The notes under the pieces: model-generated
Database searches by the model: none
What the model was told of the DNA's origin: nothing
Seen by the model: only the letters and a program-made list of their open reading frames with translations
Made by a program: the position numbers and the translations under genes
In this document: one piece after another, positions 35,211-44,218 of the stretch
How the letters are laid out: each line of letters opens with the position of its first letter
Numbering within the stretch: position 1 is the first letter of the stretch
Source: Clostridia bacterium
GTDB taxonomy: Bacteria > Bacillota > Clostridia > Christensenellales > Aristaeellaceae
Reading direction: 5' to 3'
Assembly: GCA_017938695.1 (NCBI GenBank)
Contig: JAGBBA010000025.1
Location: 1-64,000, forward strand
DNA: 64,000 nucleotides

Positions 35211-35248
35211 GGAAGCGGCGCAGCTGATATACGAAAGGGGTACGCGTT

Positions 35249-35512
35249 ATGGCTGAGATCAAAGGCAAGTGCGGCACGGACTGCAACAAGTGCAGCTTCA
35301 GGGAGAAGTTCAACTGCGGCGGCTGTCTGGCGCAGCAGGGCAAGATCTTCTGGGGCGAGTGCGACATCTACAAATGCGCTACGAACAAGGGCTGCCAGCA
35401 CTGCGGCCAGTGCCATGAGTTGCCCTGCGAAAACCTTCTCGAATTCATCAGGAACGGTCACAACCCCGACCGCCTGACTAACCTGAACCGCTGGAAAAAC
35501 GAACAAACCTAA
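35249..35512 (+). CDS. DUF3795 cysteine-rich protein
   Basis: This 87-residue protein starts at ATG 35249; AAAGGGG is upstream. It contains eleven cysteines arranged as CGTDCNKC, CGGC, C...KC and CQHCGQCHELPC, the pattern of DUF3795 proteins, which probably bind zinc or an iron-sulfur cluster. Function is unknown. Its gene is enclosed by class I repeats in opposite orientations and is inserted between zapA and the U32 peptidase gene, which are neighbours in many relatives. This suggests it arrived as a small cassette. Confidence 0.88.
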   Translation: MAEIKGKCGTDCNKCSFREKFNCGGCLAQQGKIFWGECDIYKCATNKGCQHCGQCHELPCENLLEFIRNGHNPDRLTNLNRWKNEQT

Positions 35513-35514
35513 GG

Positions 35515-35690
35515 GAGCCGTAGCCGCTCCCCCGCGTCGCGGCGCATCCGTTATGCGCCGTGACCCCAACAATTGACCCACCAAGAAACATTCACCCAAA
35601 AGGGGATTCTTAAGGGATGAAATCCCTTAAGCGGAGTCCAGAGGCAGAGCCTCTGGCGGGGTGGAGGGGCAGTGCCCCTCCCAAGGAGGT
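35515..35690 (-). repeat. Class I hairpin-array repeat, copy E (reverse orientation)
   Basis: Read on the minus strand, it shows GGAGGGGCACTGCCCCTCC, CCAGAGGCTCTGCCTCTGG, CTTAAGGGATTTCATCCCTTAAG, and then the terminal module (35567-35534). A further GGGAGCGGCTACGGCTCCC hairpin is at 35514-35532. The copy ends exactly at the ribosome binding site of the U32 peptidase gene, so here it lies in a 5' untranslated region rather than after a stop only. Confidence 0.85.
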
Positions 35691-35694
35691 ACTT

Positions 35695-37932
35695 ATGGAA
35701 AACCTGGCTCCGGCTGGAACTTATGAGGCCCTGGACCGCGCGGTTGCCGCTGGCGCAGATGCGGTGTATTTGGGCTGCTCTGCGTTCAGCGCCAGGGCCG
35801 GGGCCGGGAACTTTGACGAGGAACAGCTGCGCCGGGCGGTGGCGTTTGCGCACCTGCATCATGTACGGGTGCATGTGACGGTGAACACGCTGATCAAGGA
35901 CAGTGAAATGGATGAGGTGAAGGGGCTGCTCCGCCTGCTGAACGAGGTTCGGGTGGATGCGGTGCTGGTGCAGGACCTGGGCGTTTTGCGCATGGCCCGG
36001 GCTTGTTTCCCTGACCTGCCCATCCACGCCAGCACGCAGATGGCGATCCACAACGCCACCGGCGCGGCCTGGTGCGCCTCCATGGGCATGACCCGGGCAG
36101 TGCTGGCCCGGGAATGCAGCCTGAGCGAGATCACCCTGGCCGCCAAGCAGCCCATCGAGATCGAGGTGTTCGGCCACGGCGCGCAGTGCGTGGGCGTCAG
36201 CGGCCAGTGCCTGTTTTCCTCCATGATCGGCAGCCGCAGCGGCAACCGGGGCCGGTGCGCCCAGCCCTGCCGCTTGGATTACACCTACCGCGGCAAGCGC
36301 GGCGCGTGGCTCAGCCCCAGGGATGTGTGCCTGCGCGATTACCTGCCGGAACTGAAGAAGGCCGGGGCGTGCTCCATCAAGATCGAGGGGCGACTGAAGC
36401 GGCCCGAGTATGTGGCGACGGTGGCAGGCAGCTACCGCCGGGGCCTGGATGGCCTGGCTGCCGATGCCGATGAAAAGCGCGGCCTGCTGCAAATTTTCCA
36501 GCGCGGCGGCTTCATGCGCGGCTATGCCCTCGGCGCGGAGGATGCCGGGGTGATCGACCCCACCCGGGTGAACCATGGCGGCGTGCCGGTGGGCAGCATC
36601 GAGGCCGTCAGCGGCAAGTTGGCCAGGTTGCGGCTGACGCTGGATATCCATGATGGCGACGGATTGCAGATCCGCCACGGGCATGAGGATCATGAGATGA
36701 TCTACGCGGGCAAGGACGTGCCTGCCGGTGACGTGGCGGTGCTGCGCCTGCGCCCGGATATGCGCGTTGCCCCCGGCGACGAGGTGGTGCGCCTGACCTC
36801 CGCCAAGCAGCTGGAGGAAGCCAGGGCCATGGCCATCCCGGCGATCCCATGCGATATGACGCTGGTGGCCCTGCCGGGCGAACCGCTGACGCTGACCGTC
36901 AGCGACGGCGAGAGCATCGCCACGGCGACGGGGGAGGCTGTGTCCCCGGCGCAGAAGCGCGCCATGACGGAGGAGGACGCCCGCCGCAGCCTGGAAAAGA
37001 CCGGCGATACCCCCTTCGCCCTGCGCGAACTGAACGTTTATACTGACAATGCTTTTGTGCCCGTGTCCGCGCTGAACGCCCTGCGCCGCGAAGCACTGGA
37101 CAAGCTGGCGACCCAGCGGACGGAGGACTTTGCCCGCGCCCCTGGCCGGGAAGCCGATGAACCGGAAGCCGCCCTGCCCACGGGCAAGCTGCCGCCCATG
37201 ACGGTGTGCCGCACATTGAAACAGGCCGCAGACGTGACCGAGGGCACCGTGTGCTGGTACCCGGAGGATTTCCGGGAGGATGCCCTCCGTGCCGGGCTGG
37301 ACAAGCTGCCCCGGGGTGCATGGCTGCACCTGCCCATGGCCTGTGAGGAAGCCACGCTGCACATGCTGCATCAGCTGGTGAGCGATTATGCAGACAAGCT
37401 GGGCGGCGTGGTGCTGGGCAGCGTGGGGCAACTGGGGCTGAAGTGGCCGGTAGCCTATGGCGCGGGCAGCGGCATCCCGGTGATGAACCGCCGCGCGGCT
37501 GCGCTGCTGTTTGAACAGGGCTGCGCCTTTGTAACGGCCTCCCAGGAGCTGACGGGCCAGGAAACCGCCGTGCTGATGGCCGGTCAGCCGCCCATTTATG
37601 TGCCGGCCTATGGCTATGCGCAGCTGATGCTTCTGCACCACTGCCCGGCCCGGACGTATCTGGGGCTGGACAAGGGCCATGCAGCCTGCCGCATGTGCGA
37701 TGTGAACGATCCCAACGCCCTGCAAAACACTGTGCTGGTGGACCGCAAGGGCGTGGCGTTTCCGCTGCTGCGCCAGCGGCTGCCGGAGGGCTGCCTGGTG
37801 CGGCTGATGAACGCCCTGCCCACGGACAACCTGGCCCGGGTCAAGGCGGCAGGGTATGCACCGCTGATTGAACTGACGCTGGAGGGCGGCGAAGGCTCCA
37901 CCTCCGGCCACTGGAACAGACCTGTTGACTGA
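35695..37932 (+). CDS. U32-family peptidase-like protein (RlhA/TrhP-type RNA hydroxylation factor)
   Basis: This 745-residue protein starts at ATG 35695 after AAGGAGG; the frame extends upstream only through repeat DNA. The N-terminus ENLAPAGTYEALDRAVAAGADAVYLG is the U32 signature. SGQCLFSSMIGSRSGNRGRCAQPCR supplies the conserved cysteines, and IKIEGRLKRPEYVATVAGSYR follows. The second half resembles DUF3656. Family members once classed as collagenases are now known to hydroxylate RNA (RlhA on 23S rRNA, TrhP on tRNA) with an iron-sulfur cluster and prephenate-derived chemistry. Which target applies is not clear. It lies directly before mutS2. Confidence 0.9.
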   Translation: MENLAPAGTYEALDRAVAAGADAVYLGCSAFSARAGAGNFDEEQLRRAVAFAHLHHVRVHVTVNTLIKDSEMDEVKGLLRLLNEVRVDAVLVQDLGVLRMARACFPDLPIHASTQMAIHNATGAAWCASMGMTRAVLARECSLSEITLAAKQPIEIEVFGHGAQCVGVSGQCLFSSMIGSRSGNRGRCAQPCRLDYTYRGKRGAWLSPRDVCLRDYLPELKKAGACSIKIEGRLKRPEYVATVAGSYRRGLDGLAADADEKRGLLQIFQRGGFMRGYALGAEDAGVIDPTRVNHGGVPVGSIEAVSGKLARLRLTLDIHDGDGLQIRHGHEDHEMIYAGKDVPAGDVAVLRLRPDMRVAPGDEVVRLTSAKQLEEARAMAIPAIPCDMTLVALPGEPLTLTVSDGESIATATGEAVSPAQKRAMTEEDARRSLEKTGDTPFALRELNVYTDNAFVPVSALNALRREALDKLATQRTEDFARAPGREADEPEAALPTGKLPPMTVCRTLKQAADVTEGTVCWYPEDFREDALRAGLDKLPRGAWLHLPMACEEATLHMLHQLVSDYADKLGGVVLGSVGQLGLKWPVAYGAGSGIPVMNRRAAALLFEQGCAFVTASQELTGQETAVLMAGQPPIYVPAYGYAQLMLLHHCPARTYLGLDKGHAACRMCDVNDPNALQNTVLVDRKGVAFPLLRQRLPEGCLVRLMNALPTDNLARVKAAGYAPLIELTLEGGEGSTSGHWNRPVD

Positions 37933-37945
37933 TGGAGTTATTGTT

Positions 37946-40303
37946 ATGATGAGTGAACGCACGCTCCGCGTACTGGAGTTTACCAAGATCCGCGACCAGC
38001 TGGCCTTGAAGGCCCTGACCCCCATGGGCGCGGAACGCTGCCTGGCCCTGACGCCTTCCTGCAACATGCAGGAGGTGAACGAGTGGCAGCAGGAAACCGA
38101 AGAGGCCACGGTGATCCTGACCTACATCGGCGGTCACCCCATGGTGGCCTTTACCGATGTGCGGCCTGCCCTGGCCCTGTCGGACAAGGGGGCGACGCTG
38201 TCCCCCAAGGCACTTTTGTCCGTGGCGGAGCTGCTGCGGGCCTCCCGTGCTGCCCGCGATGCCCTGGTCACCGACCGCAGCAACACCCCCCGCCTGACCC
38301 AGAAGGCCCAGGGCCTGTGCGTGCTGCGTCACCTGGAGCAGGATATCACCGATGCCATTCTGTCCGAGGATGAGATTGCCGATCGCGCCTCCTCCGAGCT
38401 GATGAACATCCGCCGCCACCTGCGCGGTGCCACGGAGCGCATCAAGGACAAGCTGAACCAGATGATCCACAACCCGTCCTTCGCCAAGTATCTGCAGGAC
38501 CCCATCATCACCGTCCGCAGCGACCGCTATGTGCTGCCGGTGAAGGCGGAGTACCGCTCCAATGTGCCCGGCCTGGTGCACGACCAGTCCACCTCCGGCG
38601 CGACGTTGTTCATCGAGCCCATGGCTGCTGTGGAAATGGGCAACGAGCTCAAGCAATGGGAGCTGAAGGAGCAGGCGGAGATCGAGCGCATCCTGGCGGC
38701 CTTGTCGGCCGAGGTGGCCCCCTATGCAGGGCAGTTGCGCGAGAACATCGACATCCTGGCCGAGCTGGATTTCATCTTTGCCAAGGGTCTGCTGAGCCGC
38801 GAGATGTTCGCCGTTACTCCCAAGCTGAACCAGGAGGGCTTCATCAACATCATCCGCGGCCGCCATCCGCTGATCCCGGCGGACAAGGTGGTGCCCTCCA
38901 ACCTGTGGATGGGCCGCGATTTCACCACGCTGATCATCACCGGCCCCAACACCGGCGGCAAAACGGTGACGCTGAAAACCGTGGGCCTGTTCACCCTGAT
39001 GGCCCAGGCTGGCCTGCAGGTGCCCGCCGACCTGGGTACGGAGCTGGCGGTGTTCGGCCAGGTGTTTGCCGATATTGGCGACGAGCAGTCCATCGAGCAG
39101 AGCCTGTCCACCTTCTCCAGCCACATGACCAACATCGTCACCATCATGCGCGAGGTCACCCCTCACGACCTGGTGCTGTTCGACGAGCTGGGCGCAGGCA
39201 CTGACCCCACCGAGGGCGCGGCCCTGGCCCAGAGCATCCTGACCAGGCTCTTGCACATCCGCGTGCGCACCCTGGCCACCACCCATTACAGCGAGCTGAA
39301 GGCCTTCGCCCTGTCCACCCCCGGGGTGGAAAACGCCTCGGTGGAGTTCAACGTGGAGACCCTGCGCCCCACCTACCGCCTGTCCATCGGTGTGCCGGGC
39401 AAGTCCAACGCCTTTGAGATCAGCCGCAAGCTGGGCCTGCCGGAAAACCTGATCGACGCGGCGAAAACCCTGCTGTCCTCCGAGTCCATCCGCTTTGAGG
39501 ATGTGATCGCCAACGCGGAATATCACCGCCAGGTGGCGGAGAAGGAGCGCGAGCTGGCCGCCGAGGCCGCCAAGGAAACCACGCGCCTGCGCGACGAGGC
39601 AGAACGCCTGCGCAAGGAAATGGAAGAAAAGCGCGAGACCGCCATGCGCAAGGCCCGCGAGGACGCCCGCCGCGTGCTGGAAAACGCCCGGCGCGAGTCG
39701 GAGAGCATCCTCAACGACCTGAAGAAAATGAAGAAGCAGGGCGCAACGCCCGATAACGACGCAGCCGCCCTGCGCCGCCAGCTGGAGAAGAGCATCGACA
39801 ATCTCTCCGAGGGCCTGGTGCAGAAGGTGGACACCGTCACCGCGCCGCCCAAAACCGTCAAGCCCGGCGACCGGGTGGATATCCTCACCCTGGGCAGCCA
39901 GGGCACGGTGCTTTCCGCCCCCAACGCCAAGGGCGAGGTGGAGCTGCAGGCTGGCATCATGAAGTTCAAGGCCCACATCAGCCAACTGCGTCTGGTGAAG
40001 GAGAAAGCCCCCCAGAAGAAGTCCAGCGTCCGCACCCAGACCGGTGCCATGACCCGCACTGTGTCCATGGAGTGCGACGTGCGCGGCATGATGCTGGAGG
40101 AAGCACTCTCCGCCGTTGACCAGTACCTGAACGAGGCGATCATGGCCGGCCTGGGCGAAGTGCAGATCATCCACGGCAAGGGCACCGGCGTCCTGCGCTC
40201 CGGCATTCAGCAGCACCTGAAACGCCACATGCTCGTCAAAGAGTTCCGCCTCGGCGTCTACGGCGAAGGCGAAAGCGGCGTGACGGTGGTAACGCTCAAG
40301 TGA
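37946..40303 (+). CDS. mutS2: Endonuclease MutS2
   Basis: This 785-residue protein starts at ATG 37946 with GGAG 8 nt upstream. MutS2 lacks the mismatch-recognition domain of MutS and acts in Firmicutes on recombination intermediates and collided ribosomes. Walker A GPNTGGKT is at about 333-340, and the Walker B region LVLFDELGAGTDPTEGAAL at about 413-431. A long coiled coil (about 520-640, rich in E, R and K) precedes KOW-like and Smr domains. The Smr nuclease signature appears near the C-terminus (CDVRGMMLEEAL, IIHGKGTGVLR). It follows the U32 gene by 13 nt, and a class I array begins at its stop. Confidence 0.97.
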   Translation: MMSERTLRVLEFTKIRDQLALKALTPMGAERCLALTPSCNMQEVNEWQQETEEATVILTYIGGHPMVAFTDVRPALALSDKGATLSPKALLSVAELLRASRAARDALVTDRSNTPRLTQKAQGLCVLRHLEQDITDAILSEDEIADRASSELMNIRRHLRGATERIKDKLNQMIHNPSFAKYLQDPIITVRSDRYVLPVKAEYRSNVPGLVHDQSTSGATLFIEPMAAVEMGNELKQWELKEQAEIERILAALSAEVAPYAGQLRENIDILAELDFIFAKGLLSREMFAVTPKLNQEGFINIIRGRHPLIPADKVVPSNLWMGRDFTTLIITGPNTGGKTVTLKTVGLFTLMAQAGLQVPADLGTELAVFGQVFADIGDEQSIEQSLSTFSSHMTNIVTIMREVTPHDLVLFDELGAGTDPTEGAALAQSILTRLLHIRVRTLATTHYSELKAFALSTPGVENASVEFNVETLRPTYRLSIGVPGKSNAFEISRKLGLPENLIDAAKTLLSSESIRFEDVIANAEYHRQVAEKERELAAEAAKETTRLRDEAERLRKEMEEKRETAMRKAREDARRVLENARRESESILNDLKKMKKQGATPDNDAAALRRQLEKSIDNLSEGLVQKVDTVTAPPKTVKPGDRVDILTLGSQGTVLSAPNAKGEVELQAGIMKFKAHISQLRLVKEKAPQKKSSVRTQTGAMTRTVSMECDVRGMMLEEALSAVDQYLNEAIMAGLGEVQIIHGKGTGVLRSGIQQHLKRHMLVKEFRLGVYGEGESGVTVVTLK

Positions 40304-40458
40304 CGCCAGAGAGGGCGCTGCCCTCTCTGGACTCTCCCGCCAAAGGGCCTTCGGCCCTCTGGACTCCCTTTCGGGGATGCACGGCTAAGTGGTCTCCGAG
40401 CAGGGGTCACGGCGCAGGGTCTTCGACCCATTTCATTCGGTCACGCCACGACGCAGGG
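40304..40458 (+). repeat. Class I hairpin-array repeat, copy F
   Basis: CCAGAGAGGGC-GCT-GCCCTCTCTGG and CAAAGGGCCTTCGGCCCTCTGG hairpins with ACTCTCCC and ACTCCC linkers follow the mutS2 stop. CAGGGTCTTCGACCC and the module GGGGTCACGGCGC...CGCCACGACGC complete it. The order matches copy A closely. Confidence 0.85.
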
Positions 40459-40470
40459 CAACGTACAAAG

Positions 40471-40523
40471 CCTCCCTTGTGCAAAGGGAGGTGGCAGCCG
40501 CTTGCGGCTGACGGAGGGATTGG
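40471..40523 (+). repeat. Class III repeat, copy 2
   Basis: GCCTCCCTT-GTGC-AAGGGAGGTGGC, then a CAGCCG-CTTG-CGGCTG hairpin and ACGGAGGGATTGG. The outer parts match 21621-21675 and the middle differs. Confidence 0.75.
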
Positions 40524-40572
40524 GCGATGCTTGCCTCAACGCCAAATTTCGCCCGACGGAAGGAGGACCGCT

Positions 40573-41004
40573 GTGAGCAATATCACTGTCCGGGAAGCGA
40601 ACACTGCTGATGCAGCTGTGCTGTGCAGGCTGAACGTGGCCTTCAACGGTGATGGTTTGCCGGGGGAAGAGGCGATCCGGGAGGCCCTTGCACGCAACCC
40701 GCAGGAAGTGACCTGCGTTGCTGAGTGCGATGGCAGGGCGGTGGGGTTCATATGTGCCCAGGTGCAGCATTCCTGGTGTTACGCCCGGCCTTGTATGGAG
40801 ATCACTGAATTGTATGTGGAGGAAGCCTACCGCCGTCAAGGGGTGGGGCAGAAGCTGATGAGCCTGGTGGAGGCCATCGGTGCCCAGCGGTTCGGGGCAG
40901 ACGGATTCAAGCTGCTCACCGGCCGTGCAAACCTGACGGCTCAGGCATTTTATGAATCACAGGGATATCAAAAGGATAACGAAGTGCACTATACCAAGCG
41001 TTGA
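40573..41004 (+). CDS. GNAT-family N-acetyltransferase
   Basis: This 143-residue protein starts at GTG 40573, seven bases after GGAAGGAGGA. The acetyl-CoA-binding motif is ELYVEEAYRRQGVGQKLM (about 77-94, RQGVGQ being the pyrophosphate loop), and the NLTAQAFYESQGY end is typical of GNAT enzymes. It transfers an acetyl group to an unknown amine. It lies 21 nt upstream of a two-component regulator gene and may be cotranscribed, since no promoter was seen between them. Confidence 0.92.
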   Translation: MSNITVREANTADAAVLCRLNVAFNGDGLPGEEAIREALARNPQEVTCVAECDGRAVGFICAQVQHSWCYARPCMEITELYVEEAYRRQGVGQKLMSLVEAIGAQRFGADGFKLLTGRANLTAQAFYESQGYQKDNEVHYTKR

Positions 41005-41025
41005 TGATCCCGGAGGTGACCAATT

Positions 41026-41718
41026 ATGAAGGACAAGCCCTATATCCTGTTGGTGGACGACGATCCGAATATTTCCCGGCTGGTGAAGCTGTACCTGGAA
41101 AAGGAAGGCTTCGAAGTCAAAACAGCCGACCGCGGCGATGATGCCCTGGCCCAGTTCCGCAAGCTGCCGCCGGACCTGATGCTGCTGGACGTGATGCTCC
41201 CCGGCATGGACGGCTGGCAGGTGCTGAAGGCCGTGCGCAAGACCAGCAGCATCCCGATCATTATGCTTACCGCCAAGGACGAAACCTTTGACAAGGTGCT
41301 GGGCCTGGAACTGGGCGCAGATGACTACATCACCAAGCCCTTTGATACCAAGGAGCTGGTGGCCCGTGTGAAGGCCGTGCTGCGCCGCACACAGGGCAGC
41401 GATGACGACAAGGGCGATACCCTGGCCTTCCCCGGCCTGACGGTGAGCCTGACCCAGTATGAGGTGAATTACCAGGGCGAGAAAGTGGAAATGCCCCCCA
41501 AGGAGCTGGAGGTGCTGTACTTCCTGGCGTCCCATCAAAATCAGGTGTTCACCCGCGAACAGCTGCTGGAGCAGGTGTGGGGCTTCGATTTCTATGGCGA
41601 CAGCCGCACCGTGGACGTGCACATCAAGCGTCTGCGCGAAAAGCTCCCCGAATGCGAAAAGCACGGCTGGTGCATCCGCACAGTGTGGGGCGTGGGCTAT
41701 AAGTTCGAAATGAAGTGA
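41026..41718 (+). CDS. OmpR/PhoB-family response regulator
   Basis: This 230-residue protein starts at ATG 41026 after GGAGGTGA. The receiver domain has the acidic pair in VDDDPN, the phospho-acceptor Asp 55 in LLLDVMLPG, and Lys in ITKPFD. The C-terminal winged helix (about 130-230) contains PPKELEVLYFL and SRTVDVHIKRLREKL, which bind DNA. The paired histidine kinase gene starts one base after its stop. The stimulus and regulon are not indicated by the neighbours. Confidence 0.95.
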   Translation: MKDKPYILLVDDDPNISRLVKLYLEKEGFEVKTADRGDDALAQFRKLPPDLMLLDVMLPGMDGWQVLKAVRKTSSIPIIMLTAKDETFDKVLGLELGADDYITKPFDTKELVARVKAVLRRTQGSDDDKGDTLAFPGLTVSLTQYEVNYQGEKVEMPPKELEVLYFLASHQNQVFTREQLLEQVWGFDFYGDSRTVDVHIKRLREKLPECEKHGWCIRTVWGVGYKFEMK

Positions 41719-41719
41719 C

Positions 41720-43186
41720 ATGGCCATGTTAAGACAAGAAAGAGATATGTTTTCCCGGATCATGGGCATGGTCATGGCGGTGATTCTGCTGGTGACGCTG
41801 GGCATTTCCAGCATCAGCTGGGTCACCATGCGCAACCAGCAGATCACAGCCCGGCTGGATGCCCTGATGAAGGAAGCCCGGGAGATCTCCTACCTGGCGG
41901 CGCGGAACACATCCAGCTCCATGGGCCTTCTGCTGGGGCAGGATGACGCCACCATGCAGTATATCCGCTGGAAATCGGAGAAGGTGTATCAGGACTACGG
42001 TGCCTACATTCTGGTGGTGGACAGGCGCGGCAGGCTGATGGACAACATGCGCACTGCCTATGCGGAGGATCCTGGATTTGTTGCCTCCCTGGACGGGCAG
42101 GAGATCAGCCTGGCCCTGGCCATGGTGCTGGGCGGCCAGGAGGTTGCCCTGCGCCTGCCCATCGGTGGCGATCCTGCCTTTATGGTGGGTGTGCCCTTTG
42201 TGCAGAATGATACCGTGCTGGGCGCAGTGCTGATCCAGACCAAGGCGCAGATCATCGAGGGCAGCGTGCTGGCCCTGGTGCCCCAGACCATTATGGTGGC
42301 CCTGATGGCCATGTCCATTGCGGCCACGCTGGTGTTCTTCTATGTGCGCTCGGTGATGCGCCCCCTCAAGGATGTGACCCAGGCGGCACGCACCATGGCG
42401 GACGGCAACTTCAACGTCCGCGTACCCACGGATACCGGCAGCCCTGAGATCACGGAGCTGTCCACGGCCTTCAACAGCATGGCGGGCAAGCTCAGCGAGG
42501 TGGAAAGCAGCCGCAGGGAGTTTGTGGCCAATGTGTCCCACGAGCTGCGCAGCCCCATTACCTCCATCAGCGGCTTTGTGGAGGGCATGGAGGACGGCAC
42601 CATCCCCACGGAGGAGCATCCCAAGTACCTGGCCCTGGTGGGGGATGAAACACGCCGCCTGTCGAAGCTCATTGGCGATCTGCTGGCCCTGTCCCGGCTG
42701 GAGCGGGACGACGTGACCCTGGATGTGACCGAGTTTGACATCAATGAAATGCTGCGCCGGGCCATCATCCGCCGGGTGAACGACCTGGAAGCCAAGCAGA
42801 TGGAAGTGGACTGCGACTTCCAGCAGGAGCCCAGCCTGGTGCGCGCCGACAGCGACCGCATCGAGCAGGTGGTGGTGAACCTGCTGGACAACGCCATCAA
42901 GTTTACGCCGAAGGGCGGTAAGATCACCCTGACCACCCAGGTGGACAGGGACGTGTGTACCATCACCGTGGCGGACAACGGCGTGGGCATCGCCCCGGAG
43001 GACCGGGACCGCGTGTTTGAGCGGTTCTTCACTGCCGACAGAGCGCACACCGCTGGTAAAGGCACCGGCCTGGGCCTGAGCATCTGCCAGCGCATTATGG
43101 AGATGCACGGGCAGACCCTGCGCCTGAAGGATACGGAGGAAGGCACGGCCTTCGCTTTCACCCTGGAGAAAGCAAGCCGCGCTTAA
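41720..43186 (+). CDS. Membrane sensor histidine kinase
   Basis: This 488-residue protein starts at ATG 41720, one base after the regulator stop; ATG 41726 is an alternative. Two membrane helices (about 12-36 and 190-213) enclose an extracytoplasmic sensor of about 150 residues. HAMP (about 214-266), HisKA with the phospho-acceptor His 274 in VSHELRSP, and the HATPase domain (NLLDNAIKF, DNGVGI, GTGLGLSI) follow. The sensor part resembles a double-Cache-like or PhoR-type fold, though this is uncertain. With the preceding regulator it forms a complete two-component system. Confidence 0.94.
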   Translation: MAMLRQERDMFSRIMGMVMAVILLVTLGISSISWVTMRNQQITARLDALMKEAREISYLAARNTSSSMGLLLGQDDATMQYIRWKSEKVYQDYGAYILVVDRRGRLMDNMRTAYAEDPGFVASLDGQEISLALAMVLGGQEVALRLPIGGDPAFMVGVPFVQNDTVLGAVLIQTKAQIIEGSVLALVPQTIMVALMAMSIAATLVFFYVRSVMRPLKDVTQAARTMADGNFNVRVPTDTGSPEITELSTAFNSMAGKLSEVESSRREFVANVSHELRSPITSISGFVEGMEDGTIPTEEHPKYLALVGDETRRLSKLIGDLLALSRLERDDVTLDVTEFDINEMLRRAIIRRVNDLEAKQMEVDCDFQQEPSLVRADSDRIEQVVVNLLDNAIKFTPKGGKITLTTQVDRDVCTITVADNGVGIAPEDRDRVFERFFTADRAHTAGKGTGLGLSICQRIMEMHGQTLRLKDTEEGTAFAFTLEKASRA

Positions 43187-43199
43187 GGAGGAATTGGTT

Positions 43200-43487
43200 A
43201 TGAAGGATCTGGCTGAGGTTCGCCAGGAACTGGATGCAGTGGACCGGGAGATCGTGGCCCTGTTCGAAAAGCGGATGCTGCTGGCCCGGGATGTGGTGGC
43301 CTACAAGCTGGCCCATGATATGCCCGTGCTGGACCGCTCCCGGGAGGAAGCTGTGCTGGCATCCCGGGTGGGGATGCTCCAGGACGGCCACTGGGCGGAG
43401 AGCGTCCGTGCGCTGTATGAGGAGATCATGCGCCTGAGCCGCGCCGAGCAGGAACGCATCCTGAAGGAGGCGACCGAGCATGCTTGA
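43200..43487 (+). CDS. AroQ-type chorismate mutase domain protein
   Basis: This 95-residue protein starts at ATG 43200 after AAGGAGGAA. The all-helical AroQ pattern is clear: VRQELDAVDREIVALFEKRMLLARDVVAYK (Arg and Lys of the active site), DRSREEAVLASR, and a C-terminal helix with EEIMRLSRAEQE. Chorismate mutase converts chorismate to prephenate for phenylalanine and tyrosine. The stop overlaps the start of the shikimate kinase gene by 8 nt, so two steps of aromatic amino acid synthesis are coupled. Confidence 0.92.
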   Translation: MKDLAEVRQELDAVDREIVALFEKRMLLARDVVAYKLAHDMPVLDRSREEAVLASRVGMLQDGHWAESVRALYEEIMRLSRAEQERILKEATEHA

Positions 43488-43992
43488 GCGACATGTATTC
43501 CTTATCGGCATGCCGGGCTGCGGCAAAAGCAGCCTGGGCAAGCGCGTGGCCAATAACCTGCGCATCCCTTATGTGGACATGGATCAGCGCATTTCCGATG
43601 CGGTGGGCTGCACCGTATCCGACATGTTTGAACGCTATGGCGAGCAGGCCTTCCGCAATGCTGAAACCAACACCCTCATCCAGCTCACCCGGGAGACGCC
43701 CAGCCTGATCTCCACCGGCGGCGGCACTGTGCTGCGCGAGAACAACCGGGCTATCATGCGCAATCACGGCGTGATCGTGCTGATCGACCGGCCGCTGGAA
43801 GAGATCATGGGCGATATCAAGCTGGACAGGCGGCCCCTGCTGGCCCAGAAGGGTCTGGGCGAGGTGGAGCGGCTGTACCACGAGCGCATCGACATCTACC
43901 GCTCCGTGGCGGATTTTGTGATGGATAATTCCAACGGCTATCACGCAGGCATGCGCGGGCTTGAACTCATCATGCGGCACATGGGATGCTAA
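43480..43992 (+). CDS. aroK: Shikimate kinase
   Basis: This 170-residue protein has normal family length. Walker A GMPGCGKSS is at residues 10-18, followed by the DMDQRI motif (binding Mg2+ and shikimate), FRNAET and the STGGGTV segment. RRPLL provides the LID arginine. It phosphorylates shikimate with ATP in the chorismate pathway, in the cytoplasm. It overlaps the chorismate mutase gene and is followed directly by a class II repeat. Confidence 0.95.
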   Translation: MLERHVFLIGMPGCGKSSLGKRVANNLRIPYVDMDQRISDAVGCTVSDMFERYGEQAFRNAETNTLIQLTRETPSLISTGGGTVLRENNRAIMRNHGVIVLIDRPLEEIMGDIKLDRRPLLAQKGLGEVERLYHERIDIYRSVADFVMDNSNGYHAGMRGLELIMRHMGC

Positions 43993-44180
43993 GGGTTTCG
44001 CAGAAATGGCATAGCCATTTCTGCGAGAATAACGCTCAGTCGTTGGTCGCTTCGCTCCCGGCCACTCCTTCGCGCAAGGAAAGTTTTCCGCAAGCGGAAA
44101 ACGCCCCGCCCCGCCGGCAAAGCCGGCGGATACGATTGCAGTCAGAGGGCTTGCAAGCCCTCCGACACCTCCGAGGGAGT
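43993..44180 (-). repeat. Class II repeat, reverse copy
   Basis: Hairpins GCAGAAATGGC/GCCATTTCTGC, GTTTTCCGC-AAGC-GGAAAAC, CCGCCGGC-AAA-GCCGGCGG and GAGGGCTTGCAAGCCCTC occur in the reverse order of the unit at 4541-4740. GTCGCTTCGCTCCCGGCC, CGCCCCGCCCC and ATACGATT are shared single-stranded blocks. Loop and stem sequences have drifted while pairing is kept. Confidence 0.8.
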
Positions 44181-44218
44181 ACGTCAGGAAAGCAAATATA
44201 ATACAGGGAGGCTCCATA

